From: Motacilla alba alba
Taxonomy: Eukaryota > Chordata > Aves > Passeriformes > Motacillidae
Assembly (NCBI RefSeq): GCF_015832195.1
Contig: NC_052027.1
Coordinates: 2,728,001-2,792,000, forward strand
DNA length: 64,000 bases
Direction of reading: 5' to 3'
This document shows positions 35,601-43,230 of this stretch, piece by piece. The notes under the pieces were generated by a model. That model worked only from the letters and a program-made list of their open reading frames with translations. It had not been told where the DNA came from and did not search any database. The translations under genes were made by a program, and so were the position numbers. Every line of letters starts with the position of its first letter. Within the stretch, counting starts at the first letter, position 1.

Positions 35601-38307
35601 GTGGTGAAAGCCTCTGGGGGAGTTTTTACTGTGTTATTATTACACTCTTGTTAGTCACATTTTCATTAAAAATCTCTCTTTTCCACACTGGTGTAAAATG
35701 CACAGAGCTTATATTTGGATATTTATCTGAATAACTCCTTCTGTGTCTATGTGTACCATCAGAACCATCACCACGGCCCTGCTGAGGTTAGGTACAGACA
35801 AGATATCTGATAAAATGCAAATTGGTGTTTGAATACACAGTTTAATGTGGTTGGGATTTTTAGGGTTGCTGTGGAAGAGGCAGAGGAACAGCTGGGCCCG
35901 TCTGATTACCACGACACAGCCCATCTCTTGCAGCACAACCCAGACAAGAGTTTTATAAAACCATAGGGTGAATTTGGCACGTGCCAGAGAAATGAAACAT
36001 CCCCCAGCAAGGAAAACCATGTTGATACCTATTCACAGGGTGAGGGGAAGTGATGGAGCAACAAAAGCTGAATGGCCTGAATGGAAAGCCAAACCTTAAC
36101 CCTGCTGAGGATGATGAGCAGGTTTTTGTGCAGCAGCTCCTGACAGACACAACAATGTTTGGCAAAGGTTAAAAGCAAACTCAGCTTCTGTTTGCTTCTC
36201 CAAGCAGTACTCACGTGGGCTGGGGGTTTCCTCTGGCTTCACATTTAATGGTGAAGTCCTCATCAAAGGGGTAGGCAACCTGGGTGTGGGATTGCTCTGT
36301 GATTGTTGGAAGCTGGGAAACTGAACACAAAGAGGAATTGGGTTAAAACAGCGTTCCAGCCAAACTGGGCTCCCCTTGAGTGGAGAGGGACAATGGCAGG
36401 ATTGCATTGTTCCTGCAGAAAGTGAGCCTTGCCTTGGGAAAAAGATGAGCATCACCTCCCTGGCATGGACAACACCCTCTGGTCACTGCCACTGCCTCCA
36501 TGGCCAAAGAAAGGCCTGGCAGAGGGACAGTGCCCACCCTGACTCCCCTCCAAACCCACCCAGGGCAGAGTGGAGCTGGGACCACGCCAGAGCCAGAGCC
36601 GAAGCACGGCGCTGTGGCCTGGCAAATTTATTCATAGTGAAGCCAGAAACTGGATTTAATCCAGACACAGATGCACACACATGAAGTAGCAAACTGCTGC
36701 CTCCATCCTGGATAAAATTGCCAGAAAACCCACGGACTGCAAGGCTGGTTTAATATCTGCCCCAGGGTGCAGCTGCATGGTCACGCACCGAGGCTGCACG
36801 AACTTCGGGTTTTTTCTAAGGGAATTAAAGTGTAACAGAGGAAGGAGAATGTTCCCTGCAGTGGAGCTGGGATAATAGGATCACCCCATTGTTATAAACA
36901 GCCAGGAAGAGAATTAAAATGCTCTTTGTGTGCTGCTTTAAGTCCAGGGAGCTCAAAGCTGGAGTGAAACACGGTGTCTTGTCATATCACATAGTCGCAA
37001 AGCTGAACACTTCCAAGCCCACCAGCTCCACTGATCAGAAATAACTTTTTATTATAATATAAAATGCTTCATTACAGTTAATTAAGGGTTAGGTGGTTCC
37101 CTGGGGTAGGTTCATAAAAGCAGTGGATGCCCAGAGAGCTTGTCCTGTGCTTTGCAGTCACAGCTCCACTTTGGCTTTATTGAAACACACGGAGCCATTG
37201 CAGTTCCTTCCTGAAAAAAACCCAAAACCTCTACTTCCCAATTCAAATTTGGATAGTTTTACAAAAATATCCTATAAACCTGCTTGGTTGGCTCCCTCTT
37301 TGCAACCCGAGCTATTGGCAGGCTCCAGAGTGCTAAGAGCAGATCCACAGGATGCCCTGAAACTGGCCCATGTCCTACTCTGAGACCCTGAAAAGAGCCT
37401 AAATTTATTCTTCCTTAGGTTTATTATTTATTTTTCCCCACCATAATTCATAATATTATTGAGTTTTGCTTTGTTGGGTTTTTTTTGGTGGGGTTTTTTT
37501 TGTTTGTTTGTTTGGTTTTTGTTTTTTTTTTGCAACCGAAACACCAAATCAAAATGCAATTTTCAACCCTCCTGGTCCATTTATGTCTGAAAAATGCAAA
37601 GCTGGGGAGGTCTGGGCTGTACTCCAGGCAGAGGGGTCCTCTGGCTTTCCTTGGATTGTTCCCTGTGATCCTCATCCTATATTTTACACGTGTCCTGGAA
37701 GCTCATGATCCATGTAAAACAAGCAGTTTGAATTCATCCCAGCCGGTGAGGGATGCAGGAGCTGCTCCCCGGGGCAGGGCACAGAGTGTGAAATCCTCCT
37801 CTGGGGACCAACACTGGCCCTGAGACATCCACCTGCTCCTTCCCCAGGCTGGAATGGCAGCTTGCACGACAAGGAAGGAGGGATTTATGCACATCAAACA
37901 AGCTTCGGGGGGATTCAGAGCCAAAATTGGAATTGAAGTGAAGGACAAACCCAAACCCTCGGAGCTAAGCGTTGTGTTGGATGGCAAACACCAGAGAGAT
38001 GTTATTAGACAACTTTACTGCCCCATTTAAACAGGCCCAAACAGGACAGCTTAGCTTTTGATCAGACCTGAATTTCCCAAAGGCCACATCGTGGCGAGAT
38101 TAAATTCCAAACGGAACACAACTGGAAAGGAGGATTTACTATTTTTTCCTTCAGGGATAGCTGCAAAAGGATATCAAACAAAACAGCAAAGTGCACAGCA
38201 AATAGCTACAACTCACCTGATAATGGTATTTCAATAGCTGCTGCCAAACTCAGTACAAAGAAAAACAGGCATATGGTGATGCCTTTTGTGCTTAATAGCA
38301 TCTCCAT
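2616..38307 (-). CDS. CHL1: CHL1, neural cell adhesion molecule L1-like protein, 5' part of the coding region (17 exons, partial)
   Basis: CHL1 is a single-pass neuronal surface glycoprotein of the L1 family that supports neurite growth, migration and synapse organisation by homophilic and heterophilic binding. I assembled 17 minus-strand exons with AG/GT borders and continuous phase, giving 2247 coding nt (749 residues). The order is signal peptide (about 1-24), Ig1 (exons 2-3), Ig2 (4-5), a 16-residue linker exon (6), Ig3 (7-8), Ig4 (9-10), Ig5 (11-12), Ig6 (13-14), FN1 (15-16) and the start of FN2 (17). Linker words such as LKHANDS, the Ig2 stretch DYCCFAAFPRLRT and the Ig6 stretch YDSHLKHS mark CHL1 rather than L1CAM, NRCAM or neurofascin. 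N-glycosylation sequons are seen at NNS, NDS, NGT (twice), NES, NRS and NDT. No frameshift or stop was found. Full CHL1 is about 1200 residues, so the C-terminal part is outside the window. The 5'UTR exons were not identified. Confidence 0.95.
2687..3815 (-). other. CHL1: CHL1 intron between coding exons 16 and 17
   Basis: Contains the second copy of the duplicated 345-bp segment at 3344-3688. Nothing else was recognised. Confidence 0.7.
3344..3688 (+). repeat. Duplicated intronic segment, copy 2
   Basis: Direct-orientation partner of 725-1070. The two copies sit in adjacent CHL1 introns on either side of exon 17. They have no TG/CA ends, poly-A tail or visible target duplication, so I cannot assign them to a transposon family. 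Confidence 0.8.
3816..4013 (-). CDS. CHL1: CHL1 coding exon 16: second half of FN1
   Basis: 198 nt, acceptor tttgctgcacag, donor GTAAAC, phase 1 to 1. Residues 660-726 include IIEFEENHWEP, WQELIRVPGN, LLPLAPYVNYQFRVVSVN and GRSQPSKPS. The Y-x-F-R-V strand and the SxPS linker are the FN1 signature of the L1 family. Confidence 0.95.
4223..4324 (-). CDS. CHL1: CHL1 coding exon 15: first half of FN1
   Basis: 102 nt, acceptor ctttctttctcag, donor GTAGGA, phase 1 to 1. Residues 626-660 read DVPDPPEDLQLSENQNRS and VRLSWKAG, the typical opening of the first fibronectin type III domain of L1-family proteins, with an NRS sequon. Confidence 0.95.
4325..6455 (-). other. CHL1: CHL1 intron between coding exons 14 and 15
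   Basis: AT-rich intron with a pyrimidine-rich run near 5020-5065 and one CR1 fragment at about 5734-5850. No exon or RNA gene was seen. Confidence 0.65.
5734..5850 (-). mobile_element. CR1 LINE 3' end fragment
   Basis: AGAATCATAAAATCACAGAA at the left edge is the reversed CR1 3' terminus, followed by GGTTGGAAAGAACCTTGAAG and GCAGGGACACCTTCACCTAG. The orientation is minus because the 3' tail lies on the left. Similarity to CR1 becomes uncertain after about 5850. Confidence 0.8.
6456..6580 (-). CDS. CHL1: CHL1 coding exon 14: second half of Ig6
   Basis: 125 nt, acceptor ctttgccctgcag, donor GTAAGG, phase 2 to 1. Residues 584-626 include IILDRDTLFISS, LEDQGVYRCVASTALD with the second Ig6 cysteine, and AEAQLIVL. 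Confidence 0.94.
6581..7722 (-). other. CHL1: CHL1 intron between coding exons 13 and 14
   Basis: Contains an AT-rich low-complexity patch (about 7415-7490, TATGTATATATTAATTTATA). Otherwise I see nothing but intron. Confidence 0.65.
7723..7888 (-). CDS. CHL1: CHL1 coding exon 13: first half of Ig6
   Basis: 166 nt, acceptor ending ttgatcaatcag (poor pyrimidine tract), donor GTGAGT, phase 1 to 2. Residues 529-584 include TPKNPRV, LLKCQAEYDSHLKHS and KLSWRKDGDE, then an NGT sequon. The DGEA tetrapeptide known from the matching place in mammalian CHL1 reads DGDE here (residues 571-574). Confidence 0.95.
7889..9376 (-). other. CHL1: CHL1 intron between coding exons 12 and 13
   Basis: Contains a short T-rich tandem array (8074-8138) and an A-run near 8238. 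No other named element was seen. Confidence 0.65.
8074..8138. repeat. Short T-rich tandem repeat
   Basis: Three imperfect units of 16-21 bp built on TTTTTTATCTTG followed by a short variable part and ACATTTT. It is too short and degenerate to classify further. Confidence 0.65.
9377..9543 (-). CDS. CHL1: CHL1 coding exon 12: second half of Ig5
   Basis: 167 nt, acceptor tatcacctttag, donor GTGAGA, phase 2 to 1. Residues 473-529 include KNGTLEIRDT (a sequon), SGSYACWAANSVGK with the second cysteine, and TANLDIR, the conserved end of CHL1 Ig5. Confidence 0.94.
9544..10212 (-). other. CHL1: CHL1 intron between coding exons 11 and 12
   Basis: No repeat, exon or RNA gene was recognised here. Confidence 0.6.
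10213..10324 (-). CDS. CHL1: CHL1 coding exon 11: first half of Ig5
   Basis: 112 nt, acceptor ttctctcctgcag, donor GTAAGA, phase 1 to 2. Residues 436-473 include DGENYATVVGYSAFLHCD with the first Ig5 cysteine and end in the tryptophan codon that is completed in the next exon. Confidence 0.94.
10325..11067 (-). other. CHL1: CHL1 intron between coding exons 10 and 11
   Basis: Contains an imperfect short tandem array at 10888-10973. Nothing else was recognised. Confidence 0.6.
10888..10973. repeat. Imperfect short tandem repeat
   Basis: The word AAAGGAACCATGAG and close variants (AAAGAAACCATGGAACCC, AAAGGACCCGTGAG) recur about every 20 bp, four times in all. Confidence 0.6.
11068..11205 (-). 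CDS. CHL1: CHL1 coding exon 10: second half of Ig4
   Basis: 138 nt, acceptor ctgttttccag, donor GTGAGT, phase 1 to 1. Residues 390-436 include REISLTNLQLQD and VFQCEATNKHGTILA, with the second Ig4 cysteine. Confidence 0.94.
11206..11776 (-). other. CHL1: CHL1 intron between coding exons 9 and 10
   Basis: Splits Ig4. Nothing was recognised besides the splice sites. Confidence 0.6.
11777..11908 (-). CDS. CHL1: CHL1 coding exon 9: first half of Ig4
   Basis: 132 nt, acceptor ctcttttcccag, donor GTAGGT, phase 1 to 1. Residues 346-390 include EPPQWLKKPE, the first cysteine in LVLLCEAIGNPEPS and the tryptophan in IQWKLNG. GC content is clearly higher than in the flanking intron. Confidence 0.94.
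11909..17682 (-). other. CHL1: CHL1 intron between coding exons 8 and 9
   Basis: 5.8-kb intron. It starts 29 bp from a solo LTR on the minus strand (11938-12360). From 12361 to 17682 I see ordinary intron with AT-rich patches (for example 15230-15300) and no recognisable element. Confidence 0.6.
11938..12360 (-). mobile_element. Solo LTR, same family as 24124-24551, minus strand
   Basis: Read on the minus strand it starts TGCGGTGCCTTAGGATTTCA and ends AGGCATCA. Between lie GGCAATCAAGGACACCTCAC, CTGCCTCAG, CAATAAATG and CCTCTGTTCTTAGGCAGTCC, all in the same order as in the copy at 24124-24551. No internal retroviral sequence adjoins it. The exact outer border and target duplication are uncertain. 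Confidence 0.75.
17683..17867 (-). CDS. CHL1: CHL1 coding exon 8: second half of Ig3
   Basis: 185 nt, acceptor cctttgttctcag, phase 2 to 1, residues 284-346: HLSWVKVTG, GKTLKIDQV, then GTYQCTASNPMG with the second cysteine. The donor is GTGCTC, weaker than the GTGAGT or GTAAG donors of the other exons, but it falls at the position the reading frame requires. Confidence 0.93.
19680..20060. other. AT-rich segment, possible decayed LTR
   Basis: Base composition changes abruptly to AT-rich at about 19680 and back near 20060, unlike the flanking intron. On the minus strand it shows purine-rich text with ATTATGGAATAAGACAGAC. I see no clear TG/CA ends or target duplication, so an LTR origin is a guess. 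Confidence 0.25.
20120..20300 (+). mobile_element. CR1 LINE fragment, 3' terminus missing
   Basis: Contains CR1 words TGGCAGCTGGGGCTGCCCCT and GGATCCCTGGAAGTGTCCAA in plus orientation, preceded by the diverged GAAGGTTTAGAGGGGATTTG. It stops before the ATTCTG-type tail. Confidence 0.75.
21000..21120 (-). CDS. CHL1: CHL1 coding exon 7: first half of Ig3
   Basis: 121 nt, acceptor ttttatctttcag, donor GTGAGT, phase 1 to 2. Residues 244-284 include ERKPKLLIPPESAG and the first Ig3 cysteine in LLLECIAEGL. It is too short and too masked by other frames to be found by ORF length alone. Confidence 0.93.
21121..22948 (-). other. CHL1: CHL1 intron between coding exons 6 and 7
   Basis: Only an A-run near 22202 stands out. 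No repeat family or RNA gene was recognised. Confidence 0.6.
22949..22996 (-). CDS. CHL1: CHL1 coding exon 6: 48-nt linker exon between Ig2 and Ig3
   Basis: Short exon with acceptor ttatttatttcag and donor GTGAGT, phase 1 at both ends, so skipping it keeps the frame. It encodes LKHANDSGSPNAAVTK (16 residues) with an NDS sequon. In mammals the matching 16-residue segment is variably included in CHL1 isoforms. Whether this exon is alternatively spliced here cannot be seen from DNA. Confidence 0.92.
24124..24551 (+). mobile_element. LTR of an endogenous retrovirus, plus strand
   Basis: Starts TGAAATGCCTTAGGATTTTA and ends CCAAGGCATCA, so its ends are near inverted repeats (TGATGCCTT-type). A poly(A) signal AATAAA lies at 24484-24489, about 65 bp before the end. 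Internal order matches the copies at 11938-12360 and 26780-27238. It is antisense to CHL1. Right after the LTR comes TGGTGACCC, the same first nine bases as a tRNA-Trp primer binding site, followed by an inverted partial LTR. Confidence 0.75.
24535..24600. repeat. 20-bp perfect inverted repeat (LTR-end palindrome)
   Basis: 24535-24554 and 24581-24600 are exact reverse complements over 20 bp. The 26-nt centre can itself pair in part (CCTG with CAGG, CCCA with TGGG). This is the joint of the two opposed LTR ends. Confidence 0.9.
24584..24665 (-). mobile_element. Inverted partial LTR end, tail to tail with the LTR at 24124-24551
   Basis: TGATGCCTTGGGATGGC here is the exact reverse complement of the end of the neighbouring LTR. 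Weaker similarity continues (CCTAGACCACGGGCTAGAGC, then CTCAGTGAAAT), matching the reversed LTR text GCCTAGAACAGAGGCTAGAC. It stops being recognisable near 24665. Confidence 0.65.
24784..24954 (-). CDS. CHL1: CHL1 coding exon 5: second half of Ig2
   Basis: 171 nt, phase 1 to 1, residues 171-228. It encodes LQHIPQDERV, KGDLYFANVEE and DYCCFAAFPRLRT, the diagnostic double-cysteine strand of CHL1 Ig2. I place the donor at GTGAGT after CGCT rather than at the earlier GTTTCC, because this keeps the phase with exon 6 and matches the family length. Confidence 0.93.
24955..26202 (-). other. CHL1: CHL1 intron between coding exons 4 and 5
   Basis: Contains an LTR-like segment (about 25179-25504). The remaining part is AT-rich intron without recognised elements. 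Confidence 0.6.
25179..25504 (+). mobile_element. Possible solo LTR
   Basis: The segment runs from TGTAAGGGTGGGG to TTTCTAGCAGCA. It carries an AATAAA at 25453-25458 (GAGCAATAAATCG) after CAGCCACTGAGACTGATG, which looks like an R-U5 arrangement. The ends and a target duplication are not clear. Confidence 0.4.
26203..26325 (-). CDS. CHL1: CHL1 coding exon 4: first half of Ig2
   Basis: 123 nt, acceptor tttttgtgcag, donor GTGAGT, phase 1 to 1. It encodes residues 130-171, VPKFPKEK then the Ig2 first cysteine (ILHCNPPKG) and the IYWMNI strand. An intron of about 8 kb separates it from exon 3. Confidence 0.94.
26780..27238 (+). mobile_element. Solo LTR, related to 24124-24551
   Basis: Starts TGATGCCTCAGGTTTTAGG and ends CACAAGGCATCA, with 8-bp inverted ends (TGATGCCT and AGGCATCA). 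The sequence CTGCTTTAGTGTG follows the start and CAGCCTCTGCTCTAGGGCAG precedes the end, as in its relatives. CCAG flanks both sides (26776-26779 and 27239-27242) and may be a 4-bp target duplication. It is more diverged than the other two copies and is antisense to CHL1. Confidence 0.7.
30081..30137. repeat. 19-bp tandem repeat, three units
   Basis: Three head-to-tail units starting TTGTCCTAC at 30081, 30100 and 30119, each 19 bp, with few differences (TTGTCCTACAGCTCAGTTT in the first). Confidence 0.85.
34316..34506 (-). CDS. CHL1: CHL1 coding exon 3: second half of Ig1
   Basis: 191 nt, acceptor ttctttttcag, donor GTAAGG, phase 2 to 1. It encodes residues 66-130: the Ig1 tryptophan (FNWTKDG), an NNS sequon, the second cysteine in GKYRCFASN, and the linker SEEIELIVP. 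Confidence 0.95.
34507..36214 (-). other. CHL1: CHL1 intron between coding exons 2 and 3
   Basis: Dominated by the minisatellite at 35022-35337. The rest is AT-rich intron with nothing recognised. Confidence 0.65.
35022..35337. repeat. Minisatellite, 11 units of about 30 bp
   Basis: Eleven head-to-tail units start TGCTCCAGG or TGCTCCACG and end GGGATCC plus one or no base. Unit lengths in order are 26, 30, 30, 29, 29, 30, 26, 30, 30, 26 and 30 bp, which sum exactly to 316. The 26-bp units lack four bases (an ATGG). Units differ by only a few bases and nearly all contain GGATCC. Open frames run through it on both strands only because the units contain no stop codon. Confidence 0.95.
36215..36320 (-). 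CDS. CHL1: CHL1 coding exon 2: first half of Ig1
   Basis: 106 nt between a ttgtgttcag acceptor and a GTGAGT donor, phase 1 to 2. It encodes residues 31-66, including PFDEDFTIKCEARGNPQPT with the first Ig1 cysteine. The order and phase fit the L1-family rule of two exons per Ig domain. Confidence 0.93.
36321..38216 (-). other. CHL1: CHL1 intron between coding exons 1 and 2
   Basis: Contains a T/G-rich simple repeat (37463-37531). No other recognisable element was seen. Confidence 0.6.
37463..37531. repeat. T/G-rich simple repeat
   Basis: Runs of T broken by G, including TTTGTTTGTTTGTTTGG. Confidence 0.85.
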
Positions 38308-38314
38308 CACTCTT
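38217..38314 (-). CDS. CHL1: CHL1 coding exon 1: start codon and signal peptide
   Basis: The acceptor (ctccttgtttacag) is followed by 7 nt of 5'UTR and ATG at 38307-38305; a second in-frame ATG follows two codons later. The exon encodes 30 residues with a hydrophobic core (ICLFFFVLSLAAA) and then IEIPLS, which matches the start of mature CHL1. The donor is GTGAGT and the exon ends in phase 1. Because an acceptor precedes the ATG, at least one non-coding 5' exon must lie further to the right. Confidence 0.93.
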
Positions 38315-39039
38315 CTGTAAACAAGGAGTCCAAACAGAATGAGAGATACCTTATGCTTCTGCTCACTGTCACTTCAAATCAGGCACAGGGATGTGAGAGT
38401 GGGAGTCTGGTGAGGAGAAAAAACCAGAAATATTAGCCTGCAATACCAACCTGGGTCTGACACAGTTATAAAATTAAAGCAATGCTTCAGGTTTGCAGCT
38501 AAATTGCACTAAATGGTCCATTTTTCTCTTGCCCCATTCCCTAGCTTCAGGAAAACCTCTATTTAAATTCTAACAAAAAAGTCACATGCACAAAAGTACA
38601 GCTCTATTGTAGCACAGAAGTATAATTAGTTTTTTGCTGTTTGGCAATTAAAAGCAGGGATGGTTTAGAATATGGTGTATTTGTAATCATTCCAGTTCAT
38701 AAATTTTTCTAATGAGAGTTATGTAAGTTGGAAAGTAATGTAACAGATCTAATGAGAGAAATTTGGTACACTAATGGCCTTGTTCATAAATCTCATCTGT
38801 CTTTTATCTTTCATTTATGCTCAAAGAAGGACACAGTCTCATTTAGTGAGAACCAGAACATGAAATCTTTGCTTTTCCTCCCCAGTCCCAGAACTACTCT
38901 GCGTGAGTTTTACACATTCCATTGGACATCCTTAGGTTCTGAATTACAAGGTAAAAATGTTTTGTAGCTGCAAAAAAGGAGACAGATCCAGCTCTAAGTG
39001 AAATTCACAGAGAAGTAAAGGAGAGAATTCTGATTTAGA

Positions 39040-39262
39040 CGTAAAATCAGGAAGAAATCCTTCCCTGGGAGGGTGGGCAAGCCCTGGCACAGGTGCCCAG
39101 AGCAGCTGGGGCTGCCCCTGGATCCCTGGAAATGTCCAGGGCCAGGTTGGACACTGGGGCTTGGAGCAGCCTGGGACAGTGGAAGGTGTCCCTGCCCATG
39201 GCAAGGGGTGGGAGAAGATGATTTTTAAGGCTCCTTCCAACCCAAAGCACTCTGGGATTCTG
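39040..39262 (+). mobile_element. CR1 LINE 3' end
   Basis: Plus-strand CR1: CCCAGAGCAGCTGGGGCTGC, GGTGTCCCTGCCCATGGCAA, then CCTTCCAACCCAAAGC and a terminal ATTCTG. Only the last 220 bp of the element are present, the usual 5' truncation. Confidence 0.9.
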
Positions 39263-41885
39263 CAAATGTGGGTGAACAGAGGATTCTGGTCACCAACTTC
39301 ATCCACAGTCCCTGAGTGAATTATTAACCAGCACGAGCTGCGTTCACCTGTGCACCCTCACAGTGCTAAGGGACATCAGTCCCAGGAGAATTTAGACCTC
39401 AGTTGTCAGGATAACTGCGAAAGAACAATTCTGAAGACAAGGCCACAGCGCAGGAGCCACAGGCTGCGCAGGCAGGCCAGGCGGGGCCAGCTCTGCTCCA
39501 CGGGCACAGCTCACCAGGGCAACCCCTGCCAGGCTGAGCCTGCCTCACACACAGCTCTGGTATCTCTGCACATCCCAGCCCGTTAATCCAGGGATCAGAA
39601 AAGCAATCCCGGCATCACAGTTGGCATGTGGGGACAGCAGGAGGTGGCTGTGGGTGGCCGTGCTTGCCCAGCGCAGCTGGAGCAGGGGCAGAGCTCAGCC
39701 CACAGCCACACCCTCCAGGCCACGGGGGTTCTCTCCTCATGGCTGCTTTTCCCTGCAAACTGAGATTTTTTTCCCCCCCAGCACATTCCCTCTCACATCA
39801 GCTCCGAGATGAGCGCAGCTCGTGCCGTGGCCCTCCCTCCAGGACGAGTTCTGTGCACAGCAGCCCACAGAAACTTCCTGGAAGTTCACATCTGTGACAC
39901 CAAAATCCCCAGCTGAGGATTGCAATTGGCCAACGAGGGGGCAAGCGACAGACACCATAATCACATAAGCCTCATTTGTTTAGAAATGAAGCTAAAAACC
40001 AGATGTCTTTTAAGTATCTTAGGCCCAGAGTATTTGCCGATGGAAGAAGCTGACTAATCTGCTTAGTGCCCCGCTCTGCAGAAGGGCACTGGAGGGGACA
40101 GGGACAGCGGACAGGCTCAGCTGGCACCCCCAGCCTATCCTGGGTGTAAATCAGCCAGAATCAGGCAACACCAGCAGTTCTGTTTGTGGCAGATATTCCC
40201 TCAGTTTGAGTTCTCCTGGATCTGACATGTGAGCAGTGGAGCCTTCCAAAGCTCAGCCTGCCCAAACTTGGGCTGTGTGACAGCACAGGGGACACTCAGG
40301 ACAGGCAGCAGCCCCAGCCAGCAGCCACCTGATGGCTGCTGTCACTGCAGGATGGGGCTCTCCCCCTCCTCACCTGCTCCTGGCACACTCTCAGCCCCAG
40401 ATCTGTGTCATGGCAGTAAAACAGATGCTCTGACAGAAAACCCTCTGGACGCAGAATTGCAATTTAGGCTCATAAAAACCTGAGCAGCCCTGCTGCCTGC
40501 AGATGGCACGTTGGTGGCAGCGAGAGCCTCCTCTCCCCCATCTGCTGACAGCTCTGGGGACAGGAGCAGGCAGGTCAGGATGGCAGCCAGAGGCAGGGGA
40601 GCTGGGATTACAGGAGGGGTGAGGCTTGCTAAGGTCACAGCAAGTTTCGTTTTAGATGAGTGTCACAAAGCATTGTATAAATTCAAATTAAATCCAAGAG
40701 AAAAATACCAAAAAACAAGAGCACAGCTCGATTCCCTAACCAAACCAATTAGCTCACGCCTTATTTTTTTTCTTATTTTTTTAAATGAAGTGCCACAGCA
40801 GAGCAGCAACGTTCCAAGTAAGCAGGATATCCTTCATCATGTGGCACAGCCCGACTTGCCTCTGCAGGCTGCTGTAATTAGTCGGCCTGTCTAGCACCTC
40901 ACTCCTGTTCCCTGGCTTGAATACTAATGCTGGGGGCTGACAGCAGCAGCATTTGCAAGCAGGCAGCACAGCGGGACCAGCAGGGATGGACTTGTGCACA
41001 CCCAGCAGGTAATTCCACTTGGGAACCTCCCTGCAGCTGCCTTGAACCTCAGCTGGTTTATCGGGAGGGGATTCCACGAGGAGCAGCCCTGGGGTGATGG
41101 GAATCCAGCAAGAGGCTCCTTGCAGAGATATTTACCTCATGACAACCTCCCAGCAAGATAAACCTCGTGCTCCTATGGCTGTTATCCCTGGGGGAGCAGC
41201 AGAGGCTGTGGCACTGATTATGGAATGCCAACACCTCACACACATCTCCCCTGACGTGTCCCCCTCTGTGCCCTGCTCTGGGCACTGCTGGTGCCCAGCA
41301 GGCAGCCAGGTGAGGCTCATCCTCCTTGCAGAGACCTGGGCCAAGCTCTTCACCTTTTTAGGGTGACATTTAGGCAGGGCTGCCAAGCTTTGGGTGTTTA
41401 GGACTCCTGTCATGCCTTTGGCTGTCCCAGCAGGCCTCAGGTGAAACTGCAGAGATCCTGATTGAATCAGGAGATCCTGATTAAATCCCCTCTCATCTCC
41501 AGCACCCAAAACACCCCGAGCCCCTTCGTAATGAGCAATATGCCCCAGCCAGCCCATCCATCCTGCCTTCAGCCACAGCCACGCACCCAAACTGCAGGCA
41601 GCACAATCTCTCCCTCCGAGGATGATTAAACTCCAAACCCAAACTTCCCAACGTGTGCCAGCTCCCAGCAAATGAACAATTTCGCTGCCTAAGTAATTTG
41701 GAGAAATGACTGAGGGAGCTGTGCAGGCACTTGGCAGCCATAGGCAGGTTTTGGTCTCGCTGGTGCCAAAGCACAGCTCTGTCCTTGGGGTAGGACAGTG
41801 CCAGGGACCCACTTGCAAAATCCTGACCTTGGGAAAAGCATCAGCCCTGCTCTCCGAGCTGGGTCAGGCCCAGAGTCCTGCTTTT

Positions 41886-42300
41886 CACAGAATTACAGGG
41901 TGGTTTGGGGTGGAAGGGGCCTTAAAAATCATCTTCTCCCACCCCTGCCAGAGCAGGGACACCTTCCACTGTCCCAGGTTGTTCCAAGCCCTGTCCAGCC
42001 TGGCTTTGGACACTTCAGGGATCCAGGGGCAGCCCCAGCTGCTCTGGGCACCCTGTGCCAGGGCCTGCCCACCTTCCTGCCCAGGGAACAATTCCTAATT
42101 CCCAATATCCCATCCATGCCTGCCCTCTGGCAGTGGGAAGCCATTCCCTGTGTCCTGTCCCTCCACATCCTTGTCCAAAATCCCTCTCCAGCCTTCTTGT
42201 AACCCCCCTGCAGGTACTGGAAAAATTGATACAGTCTCCCCAAGCCTCCTCTCCTTCTCCCCAGGAATTCCACATCCTCCTTTGCTCTCAGGTGGACTCA
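41886..42300 (-). mobile_element. CR1 LINE 3' end
   Basis: Reverse-complement CR1. The terminus CACAGAATTACAGGGTGG is at the left, followed by GAGCAGGGACACCTTCCACT, CAGGGGCAGCCCCAGCTGCT and GTGTCCTGTCCCTCCACATC. At about 415 bp it is one of the longest copies in the window. The right border is approximate. Confidence 0.88.
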
Positions 42301-43230
42301 CTGCAGCACCACTTGTGCCAGGGATGGGGGCACCAGACTGCCCAGGAAAACCTTTCTTCTGCACCACAAATGAATGCGGATCGCATCAACAAATGTTACA
42401 TTTGCAACCCCTCCTCTCCTTTCTTCTTCCCCCCTCCTCCTTCTCTTTCTGACTTTCTATTTGCTTTTCTCTGCCTCAGGCTTAAGTCAAGTAATTTGAA
42501 TTCGCTGCAAATACTTATCTGTAGTTCCTTACCTGCAATTCATTATTTACTGTGCTGTTCAGTTAATAGTAAATACTGATTGCTCTAAGGACAGCTCATT
42601 TGTTTGTTTAATGAGCTGCCTTTAACTTACACTGAGCAAATCTTTCAAACTATCAGTATTTCCAAGGAGTTCCAGATTCTTTTATTACATCCCCTTGCTT
42701 CCAGAAGGATGCCATAAAAACATTGGACAACCAAACAAGAAAAAAAGATTAAATTTCCATTTATCTCATCAACCTAGCGAAGAATTTTCCCTACATGCAA
42801 TTACTGCATTAAAATTGCTCATAAATAGTAGCAGGATGACAGCCAAAATTCCCAGATTACTGGTCTACTGCTTCCAAGAGAAATTATAATGCACTACTAA
42901 ATATGGCACCAACCTCAGCTCTTTGGTTCCCTCTTCAAATATTCCTTGTTTAAGTCCTGTACACACAAATCTGGAGGAAAGTGATGGATCCCCACAGCTG
43001 AACACTGGTGCATCCCCTGGCTAAGCTTTTCATTAGCTAGAACCAAGTTTAATTTCTCAGTGACATGGACGTTACAGGACTGGTAAATATTTGTCATTAG
43101 AAATTGCAGCCTCCTGTGTGGCCCCAGTTATGGAACAACAGGAAAAAAAATCTGTGGGGAAAAAAAATTGCTTTCTGGTAGGAAGAAATAAAAGTTGGGC
43201 TGTTCAATGATTCCCCATAGAACTGTTAAT

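Noticed and set aside
2616..38307. Alternative identities L1CAM, NRCAM or neurofascin for the spliced gene
   Set aside because: The LKHANDS linker exon, the double-cysteine Ig2 strand and the YDSHLKHS stretch of Ig6 fit CHL1; the other members differ at these places.
39047..39306. Proline/tryptophan-rich open frames at several CR1 sites (also near 42000, 59300 and 63400)
   Set aside because: They are translations of CR1 3' ends, which recur with the same peptide words at each copy and are not host genes.
39440..39900. CpG-island promoter for CHL1
   Set aside because: GC content rises only moderately, CpG dinucleotides are not dense, and part of the stretch reads like diverged repeat sequence.
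41132..41818. 228-codon open frame on the minus strand
   Set aside because: Tryptophan- and proline-rich translation without any family feature, in the GC-richer part of the non-coding region. Probably chance.
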